Source: Clostridiales bacterium (lineage in GTDB: Bacteria; Bacillota; Clostridia; UBA8921). Taken from it: 9,607 bases of DNA. The notes under the pieces were generated by a model that was given only the letters and a program-made list of their open reading frames with translations, made no database searches and was not told the origin of the DNA. Both the position numbers and the translations under genes were made by a program. The stretch covers positions 1 through 9,607 of the forward strand of contig DOHE01000138.1 of assembly GCA_003535395.1 (NCBI GenBank), read 5' to 3'. Within the stretch, counting starts at the first letter, position 1. Each line of letters begins with the position of its first letter. Shown piece by piece: positions 1 through 4,948 of the stretch.

Positions 1-1820
1 CTCTCCCCCAGGTACAGGTGCTGCACCGTACCCCCGGTATACCGGGACTGCAGCTCATCCTGGAGCTCAAGCACTTTATAGATGTCGTCGGTGTACTCCA
101 CGGGCACCTGGGTAGAGTTGGTGTAATAGGGTACGTCCACCCCCGCTGTGATAATATCAGGATATCTGGCCTTGTCCATCTTTGCCAGCCGGTATGTGGT
201 GCCTTCTGCCGGTGTAGCTTCCAGGTTGTAAAAGTTTCCGGTCTCCACCTGGAAATCCGCCAGGATTTCGCGAAGATAATCCATAAGTTCCAGCGCCGTG
301 GCCTGCCCTTCAGGAGTAGTGATATCCTTGCCCATAAAATTAAGCAGGGCTTCGTTCATGCCCACGATGCCGATGGTGTTGAAGTGATTGAACCAGTATT
401 TGCCTTCCCGGGCCTTCACATTGCGCAGGATGTGGGCAGAGTAGGGATAGAGCCCTTTTTCGGTCTGCTCCTCGATGACCTTGCGTTTGAGTTCCAGGGA
501 AATTTTGCCCAGGTTGGCGATCTTCCACAACCGGTGTTTAAATTCGCTCAGACTGGAAGAAAGGTAGCCGATGCGGGGCAGATTGATGGTAAACACCCCG
601 ATGGAACCGGTAAGGGGATTGCTGCCGAAAAGGCCTCCGCCCCGTTTCCTGAGTTCGGATACATCCAGACGGAGACGGCAGCACATGGACACTGCATCCT
701 CGGGAGACAGATCGGAATTTACATAATTAGCAAAATACGGAATTCCGTATTTGCAGGTGATCTGCATGAAGGCGTCCACCACCGGGCTGTTCCAGTCAAA
801 GTCGCGGGTGATATTGATGGTGGGGATCGGGAAGGTAAACACCCGGCCTTTGGCATCCCCTTCGAGCATCACATCGCAGAAGGCGGTGTTAAAAAGGTCC
901 ATTTCCTTCTGGAACTCCCCGTAAGTCCTGTCCATGGGTTTCCCGCCGAGGATCACCGGCTCCTCCTTTAAGGTATTCGGCACTTTGATGTCAAAAGTCA
1001 AATTGGAAAATGGACACTGGAACCCGGTCCTTGTAGGCACATTGATGTTGAATACAAACTCCTGGATGCACTGCTTCACCTGTCCGTATGTCATGCTGTC
1101 ATAATGGATGAACGGCGCACAGTAGGTGTCAAAACTGGACCAGGCCTGGGCGCCGGCGGTCTCGCCCTGGGTGGTGAAGGTGGAATTGACCACCTGACCC
1201 AGAAAGGCGCGAAGATGCTTTGCAGGCCGGCTTTCCACTTTGCCCGGCACGCCGCCGAATCCATCCATGAGCAGCTGGCGAAGATCCCAGCCGGCGCAGT
1301 AGGGGCCGAAGAATCCCAGATCATGGATGTGGCAGTCGCCGCTCTCATGGGCTTCCCGCACATCGGTGGGGTAAATCTCGTGCAGCCAGTACTTCTTGGT
1401 AAAAGCTTCGCGGATGTAATTGTTAAGGCCGTTGACACTCTTTTGGGTGTTGGCATTCTCCTTAATGTTCCAGTCCTTGTCTCCTAGGTAATCCGAAAAC
1501 ATCTCGATGGTCGCACCGACGAAAGCATTGAGCTCGCGAGCGCTCTTGCGTTTTTCCCGGTACAGGATGAAGGCTTTGGCGGTACGGGCATGTCCATTTT
1601 CAATGAGGACTTTTTCCACCAGATCCTGGATGGATTCCACATCGGGAACTTCCCCTTGAAATTGCTTTTCGGCCATTTCAATGACCTGGCGGCACAGCTG
1701 CTCCGATTTCTCGAAATCGTTGCCGCCGCAGGCAGCTGCGGCTTTATAGATCGCCCAGGTAATCTTTTCGGGATGGAACTTTTCGATCCGGCCATCACGT
1801 TTTCTTATGTTCGTTATCAT
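1..1820 (-). CDS. nrdD: Anaerobic (class III) ribonucleoside-triphosphate reductase, 3' end cut by window edge
   Basis: NrdD reduces ribonucleoside triphosphates to deoxyribonucleotides in the cytoplasm under anoxia, using a glycyl radical installed by the activase NrdG. The reading frame is open without interruption for 606 codons from the ATG at 1820 to the left edge. Residues about 3-95 are an ATP-cone (RKRDGRIEKFHPEKI, then GHARTAKAFILYREKR), the allosteric nucleotide site. The catalytic barrel follows, with DCHIHDL (163-169), QAWSSFDTYCAPFIHYD (225-241), GFQCPFSNLTFD (266-277), GSIGVFTINLPR (405-416) and GVDVPYYTNSTQVPV (560-574). The C-terminal 100 or so residues, which should hold the zinc site and the glycyl radical loop, lie outside the window, as would nrdG if it follows. 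An in-frame ATG at 1838 is less likely because it would leave only about 13 bases of leader and would use the GGAGG as coding sequence. Family assignment is very secure. Confidence 0.96.
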   Translation of the reverse strand, partial: MITNIRKRDGRIEKFHPEKITWAIYKAAAACGGNDFEKSEQLCRQVIEMAEKQFQGEVPDVESIQDLVEKVLIENGHARTAKAFILYREKRKSARELNAFVGATIEMFSDYLGDKDWNIKENANTQKSVNGLNNYIREAFTKKYWLHEIYPTDVREAHESGDCHIHDLGFFGPYCAGWDLRQLLMDGFGGVPGKVESRPAKHLRAFLGQVVNSTFTTQGETAGAQAWSSFDTYCAPFIHYDSMTYGQVKQCIQEFVFNINVPTRTGFQCPFSNLTFDIKVPNTLKEEPVILGGKPMDRTYGEFQKEMDLFNTAFCDVMLEGDAKGRVFTFPIPTINITRDFDWNSPVVDAFMQITCKYGIPYFANYVNSDLSPEDAVSMCCRLRLDVSELRKRGGGLFGSNPLTGSIGVFTINLPRIGYLSSSLSEFKHRLWKIANLGKISLELKRKVIEEQTEKGLYPYSAHILRNVKAREGKYWFNHFNTIGIVGMNEALLNFMGKDITTPEGQATALELMDYLREILADFQVETGNFYNLEATPAEGTTYRLAKMDKARYPDIITAGVDVPYYTNSTQVPVEYTDDIYKVLELQDELQSRYTGGTVQHLYLGE

Positions 1821-1835
1821 TTTATCTTCCGCCTC

Positions 1836-1851
1836 CATCAATATGTTGTGT
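1836..1851 (-). promoter_or_regulatory. NrdR box, promoter-proximal copy
   Basis: The minus-strand sequence ACACAACATATTGATG matches the known NrdR box consensus acaCwAtATaTwGtgt at 12 of 16 positions by eye. It sits at the predicted transcription start. It is the reverse complement, with one mismatch, of the second box at 1868-1883. NrdR is the ATP-cone repressor that controls ribonucleotide reductase genes throughout bacteria. Confidence 0.8.
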
Positions 1852-1857
1852 ATATTT

Positions 1858-1887
1858 ATTATACCAAACACAAGATATTGATGTCAA
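1858..1887 (-). promoter_or_regulatory. nrdD promoter, near-consensus
   Basis: Read on the minus strand there is a perfect -35 TTGACA (1887-1882), an 18-base spacer and a perfect -10 TATAAT (1863-1858). The predicted start of transcription is near 1851, giving a leader of about 31 bases that contains the GGAGG ribosome binding site for the ATG at 1820. The promoter lies between and overlaps two NrdR-box-like elements. Confidence 0.85.
1868..1883 (-). promoter_or_regulatory. NrdR box, promoter-distal copy
   Basis: The minus-strand sequence CATCAATATCTTGTGT matches the NrdR consensus at 12 of 16 positions. It occupies the -35/-10 spacer and touches the -35 hexamer. Its centre is 32 bp from that of the other box, about three helical turns, which is the classic pairing for NrdR tetramer or oligomer binding. 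Occupancy would block RNA polymerase. Confidence 0.8.
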
Positions 1888-1944
1888 CGGTTTTAAAAAA
1901 ATTCTTATATGATAATTATTTGTCAAAGGGTAGTGCGCATCTGT

Positions 1945-1981
1945 CAGGCAGGCCAGGCCCGCTTGCTGCCGGGTCCGCCTG
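1945..1981 (-). terminator. GC-rich hairpin downstream of the pstS-like gene, possible transcript end
   Basis: The region beginning 14 bases after the PstS-like stop codon can fold: 1945-1949 pairs with 1977-1981 (CAGGC/GCCTG) and 1956-1961 pairs with 1970-1976 with one bulged base, leaving an eight-base loop. A six-base internal bulge separates the two helices. No run of U follows, so this is not a classic intrinsic terminator. It may be a transcript-stabilising fold or a factor-dependent end. Confidence 0.3.
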
Positions 1982-1994
1982 TCCCGTCGGGTTG

Positions 1995-2888
1995 TTATTG
2001 AATATTCTGCCAGCTGGTGATTTCACCGGTATAGATTTTTTTGACCTGGTCGAGGGTCAGATTCTCGATGCCGTTGACCTTGTTCACAATGACAGCTATG
2101 CCGTCCAGAGCGATGGCTTGACTGTTCAGCGCGGCTTTTTCCGTGTCTTTCAGATCCCGGCTGGACATCCCGATGTTGCAGGTCCCGTTCATGGCAGCCG
2201 TCATGCCGGCAGTGGAATCACTGGTCTGGATTTCGATGGTCGCCTTGGTGTTGATGGCTTTGTATGCCTCCACCAGTTTTTCCATCAGCGGAGATACGGA
2301 GGAGGACCCTGCGATCACGATTTTTCCGGAAGACATGTCGCTGGTAAATGCCGGAGCCTTGTCATTGATGGTGATGTAACTTAAGGAAACCACTTTCTGT
2401 CCTTCTGCGCTCATGATGAACTTGACCAGATCGGCAGCCACTCCTGTGAGTTCACCCTTGTAAGCGATGTTGAAGGGCCGGGAAATCGCGTAGGTCTTGT
2501 TCTTTACATTATCCGGGCTGGCGGGGATGCCGTTGATTTTTACTGCTTTCACATTGCTGTTGAGGGATCCCAAGGAAATATACCCGATAGCGGCTTCATT
2601 GCCGGCTACAGAGGCGAGTACTACATCTGTTTTATTGGCGATGATGGCTTCTGTGGTCGTTTTGTCTACCTTGCTGCCACTGGCCTCCTTGACTTCCACA
2701 CCGGTAAGCTCAATGAAAGCACCCCGGGTCCCGGATCCGGCTTCCCTGGAAACAACAGCGATTTCTTTCAGTGCTTTTAGTGTAGCCTTCGCTGTGGTTT
2801 TCGTCTGCGTGGCTGTGTTGCCGCTGCATCCTGCCAGCAGAACGACTGCCAGAGATGCCGCTGAAATGATCGATACAAATTTTTTCAT
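1995..2888 (-). CDS. PstS-like phosphate-binding lipoprotein with circularly permuted domain order
   Basis: This is an exported solute-binding protein of the PstS phosphate family. Residue numbers start at the ATG at 2888, which is nine bases from AAGGGG; an ATG at 2894 is only three bases from it and is less likely. The signal peptide ends in lipobox VVLLAGC, with Cys21 as the lipidation site, followed by a short T/K/A linker. Normal PstS begins with the IxIAGSxSVxPL block and reaches the SREEGSGTR phosphate loop in mid-protein. Here the mid-protein block comes first: VVSREAGSGTR (45-55), GYISLGS (102-108), SRPFNIAYKGE (136-146), AEGQKVV (161-167). A linker and the normally N-terminal block follow: IVIAGSSSVSPLMEKL (190-205), SDSTAGMTAAMNGTCNIGM (223-241), LDGIAVIVN (261-269), and TGEITSWQNIQ at the extreme C-terminus. 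All recognisable PstS blocks seem present, so this is not a fragment. No pstC, pstA or pstB is visible nearby. Confidence 0.93.
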   Translation of the reverse strand: MKKFVSIISAASLAVVLLAGCSGNTATQTKTTAKATLKALKEIAVVSREAGSGTRGAFIELTGVEVKEASGSKVDKTTTEAIIANKTDVVLASVAGNEAAIGYISLGSLNSNVKAVKINGIPASPDNVKNKTYAISRPFNIAYKGELTGVAADLVKFIMSAEGQKVVSLSYITINDKAPAFTSDMSSGKIVIAGSSSVSPLMEKLVEAYKAINTKATIEIQTSDSTAGMTAAMNGTCNIGMSSRDLKDTEKAALNSQAIALDGIAVIVNKVNGIENLTLDQVKKIYTGEITSWQNIQ

Positions 2889-2894
2889 TTTCAT

Positions 2895-2933
2895 ATTCCC
2901 CTTTACTTTTTTATCTTTACTTTACAGGGGAAT
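2895..2933 (-). promoter_or_regulatory. Leader inverted repeat covering the pstS-like ribosome binding site
   Basis: A perfect 7-bp inverted repeat, ATTCCCC near the predicted 5' end of the transcript (2933-2927) and GGGGAAT just before the start codon (2901-2895), encloses a 25-base A/T-rich loop. The 3' arm contains the GGGG of the Shine-Dalgarno sequence. Pairing would hide the ribosome binding site and perhaps the ATG at 2894. The repeat is seen directly; a regulatory role is inference. Confidence 0.5.
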
Positions 2934-2943
2934 TGTAAAATCT

Positions 2944-2973
2944 ATTATCACGATATTGTAAAAAAAATGTAAA
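2944..2973 (-). promoter_or_regulatory. pstS-like promoter
   Basis: On the minus strand there is a TTTACA (2973-2968) as -35, an 18-base spacer and GATAAT (2949-2944) as -10, the latter preceded by TG only one base away. Transcription should start near 2937. The -35 hexamer is also the first unit of the TTTACA repeat. The promoter starts within ten bases of the arsC stop codon, so this gene has its own start rather than depending on arsC read-through. Confidence 0.6.
2957..2973 (-). promoter_or_regulatory. PhoP-box-like TTTACA direct repeat
   Basis: Two TTTACA hexamers (2973-2968 and 2962-2957) are separated by five bases, an 11-bp period. A third copy lies at 2939-2934, 23 bp further on. 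In Firmicutes, PhoP binds TT(A/T/C)ACA direct repeats separated by 4-6 bases, which is the known Pho box. Its position in front of a phosphate-binding protein fits induction by phosphate starvation. The A/T-rich context makes chance copies of TTTACA likelier, so the assignment is moderate. Confidence 0.65.
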
Positions 2974-2981
2974 CCTTTGGG

Positions 2982-3461
2982 TCAAAGACCGATATTTCTG
3001 GACATGATCCTTGCCTTCAAATCCAATATTTTTTTCTCGATGGCCCGGGCCGTTGCGATGAATGCATCATCTTCTTTGCCCGTGGGATCTTCCAGCCCCC
3101 AATCCTCGCGGTGCATGGCGGGAAGCCAGGGACAGTTTACACCGCATCCCATTGTGACTACAATATCCACCGGGGGAAGGTCGTCCACCCGCTTGGAAAA
3201 TTGTGTCTTTTCCATATCAATGCCATACAGCTGCTTTATGATCCTGACCGCGTCCGGATTGATTTTGGGATGGGTTTCTGTCCCGGCGGAATAACTCTCA
3301 AACATTTCGCCGGCATAATACTTGCCCAGGGCTTCTGCCATCTGACTGCGACAGGAGTTGTGGACGCAAATGAAGGCCACTTTGGGTTTCCTGCCTGTTT
3401 CAAGGAGTTCATTATTGAGGATATCTTCTACAAATATCATTTTCTTATGATGCCCGATCAT
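2982..3461 (-). CDS. arsC: Arsenate reductase, thioredoxin-coupled low-molecular-weight phosphatase fold
   Basis: The enzyme reduces arsenate to arsenite in the cytoplasm through a cysteine relay finally reduced by thioredoxin. The P-loop VAFICVHNSCRSQMAEAL carries the CX5RS signature, with nucleophile Cys32 and Arg38 (numbered from the ATG at 3461). The second cysteine pair is in VVTMGCGVNCPWLP (Cys106 and Cys110), a CX3C spacing rather than the longer spacing of the Staphylococcus aureus enzyme. DWGLEDPTGKEDDAF follows and supplies the conserved acidic DP motif. A GTG at 3470 is an alternative start, but AAAGG would lie only two bases from it. About 25 extra residues precede the P-loop. At roughly 159 residues it has the usual family length with that extension. 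It sits directly beside a phosphate-binding protein gene; arsenate mimics phosphate. A protein-tyrosine phosphatase role is less likely given the cysteine pair. Confidence 0.9.
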   Translation of the reverse strand: MIGHHKKMIFVEDILNNELLETGRKPKVAFICVHNSCRSQMAEALGKYYAGEMFESYSAGTETHPKINPDAVRIIKQLYGIDMEKTQFSKRVDDLPPVDIVVTMGCGVNCPWLPAMHREDWGLEDPTGKEDDAFIATARAIEKKILDLKARIMSRNIGL

Positions 3462-3493
3462 CAGGATCACAACCTTTCTGCCATCGTACTTTC

Positions 3494-3522
3494 ATTATAA
3501 CAAAAAGGATGTTATGGTTCCA
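3494..3522 (-). promoter_or_regulatory. Candidate arsC promoter
   Basis: On the minus strand a perfect -10 TATAAT (3499-3494) is preceded, with a 17-base spacer, by TGGAAC (3522-3517), a weak -35 matching TTGACA at three positions. The -35 lies inside the last codons of the ribbon-helix-helix gene. This suggests arsC is transcribed at least partly on its own. No ArsR-type operator was evident. Confidence 0.45.
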
Positions 3523-3694
3523 TGCTGCTATTTGTAAAATTTTTCTTTCTTTTTCTTACACACTCCGTCAGTAAAAATTCGATCTGGCCGTTCATAGAGC
3601 GAAATTCATCTTCAGCCCATTGTACAAGTTCCTTGTAAAGGGAAGCCGACAGGCGCAGAGGGATTTGCTTTTTTTCTTTTTCACTTTGAATCAT
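3512..3694 (-). CDS. Small ribbon-helix-helix (Arc-type) protein
   Basis: This 60-residue protein has the layout of an Arc-family ribbon-helix-helix DNA-binding protein: a basic strand KKQIPLRLS (8-16), a first helix LYKELVQWAEDEF (19-31), a turn with SMNGQ (33-37), a second helix IEFLLTECVRKRKK, and a short tail. The phrase FRSMNGQIEFLL is typical of these proteins. The start at 3694 is chosen because GGAAGG lies seven bases upstream. A longer in-frame reading to 3763 would overlap the SPFH gene by about 50 bases and has no support. It follows the SPFH gene by 17 bases and is surely co-transcribed with it. It may bind the repeat in front of that operon, as small RHH proteins often autoregulate, but target and function are not known from sequence. 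Confidence 0.85.
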   Translation of the reverse strand: MIQSEKEKKQIPLRLSASLYKELVQWAEDEFRSMNGQIEFLLTECVRKRKKNFTNSSMEP

Positions 3695-3711
3695 TTGTAT
3701 ACCTTCCGGGT

Positions 3712-4710
3712 TCAATAGATCGAACCGCTGTTTACCACGGGTTGGGCATCCCTGTTTCCGCACAGGACAACAAGCAGGTTGCTGACCATTGCAGCTTTGC
3801 GCTCATCATCCAGGTTGACGGTTTTGTTTTCAGTTAATTTTTCCAGAGCCATCTCTACCATACTGACAGCGCCTTCGACGATCATTTTGCGCGCATCAAT
3901 GATCGCCGAGGCCTGCTGGCGCTGGAGCATAACGGCGGCGATCTCCGGTGCATAAGCAAGATGCGTGATTCTCGCTTCACATATTTCCAAGCCTGCAATA
4001 TCCACCCTTGACTGGATTTCCTCTTTCAGCCGCCCGGCAATTTCCTGGCTGCTCCCGCGCAGTGATTTTTCATCCCCGTCGTTGGATACGTCATAGGGGT
4101 AGAGGCGTACGACATTCCTTAGTGAAGAGTCGCACTGCATGGACAGAAATTCGCGGTAGTTATCAACGTTGAAAACGGCCTTGGCGGTATTGGTCACCTT
4201 CCATACGACCACAATGCCGATGATGATCGGATTGCCCAGAAGATCATTGATTTTCTGTTTGTCGTTGTTGAGAGTCATGGCTTTCAGCGAAATTTTCCGG
4301 CTGGGCTGCGATGCAGTTTTTACCGGGGTCGGGTGCTCCGAAGCGGGTATGGATGCGCTTGGGGGAGGCAATGCCGGATTGGATGCCGTGACAAAAGGAT
4401 TGACAAAGAAAATGCCCTCTGCCTTCAATGAACCGTAATACTTGCCAAACAGCGTCAATACCAGGGCCTCATTTGGTTTCAGGATCTTAATGCCGGCAAA
4501 AAGGAGCGGCCCAACAAGGCAAAGCCAGACTAAGGCAACGGTAAGTCCGAGCCCATAGGGGAAGTAGCCTCCTCCGGAATCAAGACCAACGGTGGATCCG
4601 ATGAGCAACGGGATCGATCCCAGCATCATCAGGATGTTGAGCAAAAGGATCAGCATCCCGTTCACACCCTGAATTACTTTTTCCTCATAATGCAGCTGCC
4701 TGTCGTTCAT
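3712..4710 (-). CDS. SPFH/Band-7 (stomatin/prohibitin-like) membrane protein
   Basis: This 332-residue membrane protein belongs to the SPFH superfamily, whose members form oligomeric membrane scaffolds; the exact role of this subgroup is not established. Two hydrophobic segments lie at about 18-43 and 52-76. The SPFH core follows: [19 protein letters not shown] (76-94), GIFFVNPF (99-106), [18 protein letters not shown] (139-156), [16 protein letters not shown] (167-182), [19 protein letters not shown] (214-232), [18 protein letters not shown] (245-262). A charged helix and the conserved tail [20 protein letters not shown] (310-329) end it. Between the two SPFH halves, about 111-138, there is a proline/serine-rich insert ([11 protein letters not shown] and onward). 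The start at 4710 is set by AGGGGG eight bases upstream; a reading from 4743 lacks such a site. It forms an operon with the downstream ribbon-helix-helix gene. Confidence 0.9.
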   Translation of the reverse strand: MNDRQLHYEEKVIQGVNGMLILLLNILMMLGSIPLLIGSTVGLDSGGGYFPYGLGLTVALVWLCLVGPLLFAGIKILKPNEALVLTLFGKYYGSLKAEGIFFVNPFVTASNPALPPPSASIPASEHPTPVKTASQPSRKISLKAMTLNNDKQKINDLLGNPIIIGIVVVWKVTNTAKAVFNVDNYREFLSMQCDSSLRNVVRLYPYDVSNDGDEKSLRGSSQEIAGRLKEEIQSRVDIAGLEICEARITHLAYAPEIAAVMLQRQQASAIIDARKMIVEGAVSMVEMALEKLTENKTVNLDDERKAAMVSNLLVVLCGNRDAQPVVNSGSIY

Positions 4711-4735
4711 AATACGACCCCCTGAATTAAGATAT

Positions 4736-4754
4736 GATATCAATAAGATATCAA
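4736..4754 (-). repeat. Tandem TTGATATC repeat, possible operator of the SPFH operon
   Basis: Two copies of TTGATATC (minus strand, 4754-4747 and 4743-4736) are 11 bp apart, so they lie on the same DNA face. They sit at and just downstream of the predicted transcription start near 4752. A partial third TATC follows. Short repeats at helical-turn spacing are typical of ribbon-helix-helix repressor sites, and such a protein is encoded in this operon. Binding is inference. Confidence 0.4.
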
Positions 4755-4758
4755 AGAG

Positions 4759-4787
4759 ATTCTACATCCCTTTCCTGGATTTGTCAA
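4759..4787 (-). promoter_or_regulatory. SPFH operon promoter, strong
   Basis: On the minus strand there is a perfect -35 TTGACA (4787-4782), an ideal 17-base spacer and TAGAAT (4764-4759), five of six to consensus. The leader from about 4752 to the ATG at 4710 is about 42 bases and carries AGGGGG. It is divergent from the solute-binding-protein promoter, with roughly 50 bases between the two upstream regions. Confidence 0.8.
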
Positions 4788-4835
4788 CAGGGCAACTATC
4801 GGTTCTATATACACCATTGAATAGCAGCAGGTAAC

Positions 4836-4867
4836 GCAACTTTTTGTGATATATATGCAACTTTTTT
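4836..4867 (+). repeat. Direct repeat GCAACTTTTT, 21-bp period, candidate AraC-family activator site
   Basis: GCAACTTTTT occurs at 4836-4845 and again at 4857-4866 in the same orientation, start-to-start distance 21 bp. The second copy ends four bases before the -35 element of the solute-binding-protein promoter. A 21-bp tandem arrangement next to -35 is how AraC-type activators such as E. coli AraC bind (araI1/araI2). An AraC-family gene follows this transcription unit at 6654. The match to a real site is inference. Confidence 0.5.
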
Positions 4868-4870
4868 CTA

Positions 4871-4899
4871 TTTTCAAAAAATGATTTCGCCAATATAAT
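4871..4899 (+). promoter_or_regulatory. Promoter of the sugar-binding lipoprotein gene
   Basis: A perfect -10 TATAAT (4894-4899) is preceded with a 17-base spacer by TTTTCA (4871-4876), four of six to the -35 consensus. The weak -35 right beside a tandem repeat suits an activator-dependent promoter. Transcription should start near 4906, leaving a 43-base leader. Confidence 0.65.
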
Positions 4900-4905
4900 C
4901 AGAAC

Positions 4906-4925
4906 ACAGGGGTCAGAAGCCCTGT
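4906..4925 (+). other. Stem-loop at the predicted 5' end of the sugar-binding lipoprotein mRNA
   Basis: ACAGGG (4906-4911) pairs perfectly with CCCTGT (4920-4925) across an eight-base loop. The stem begins at the predicted transcription start and ends well before the GGAGG at 4938-4942. It does not hide the ribosome binding site, so it may only protect the 5' end of the message. Confidence 0.35.
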
Positions 4926-4948
4926 CAGAAAAAATGTGGAGGTGCATC

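Noticed and set aside
18..971. Plus-strand open frame of 317 codons
   Set aside because: It lies wholly antisense to the clearly recognisable nrdD frame and its translation resembles no protein family I know.
1091..1798. Minus-strand frames of 121 and 104 codons within nrdD, suggesting a broken gene
   Set aside because: They are in another frame from nrdD; the true NrdD frame reads through the whole region with no stop or frameshift.
1590..2384. Plus-strand open frame of 264 codons spanning the nrdD promoter
   Set aside because: It is antisense to nrdD and the pstS-like gene and crosses a strong promoter and NrdR boxes; no family features.
1995..2888. pstS-like gene as a truncated pseudogene or two fused fragments
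   Set aside because: The frame is intact with signal peptide, ribosome binding site and promoter, and every expected PstS block occurs once, only in swapped order.
4788..4948. Riboswitch in the leader of the sugar-binding lipoprotein gene
   Set aside because: The predicted leader is only about 43 bases with one small stem-loop, too short for a known riboswitch class.
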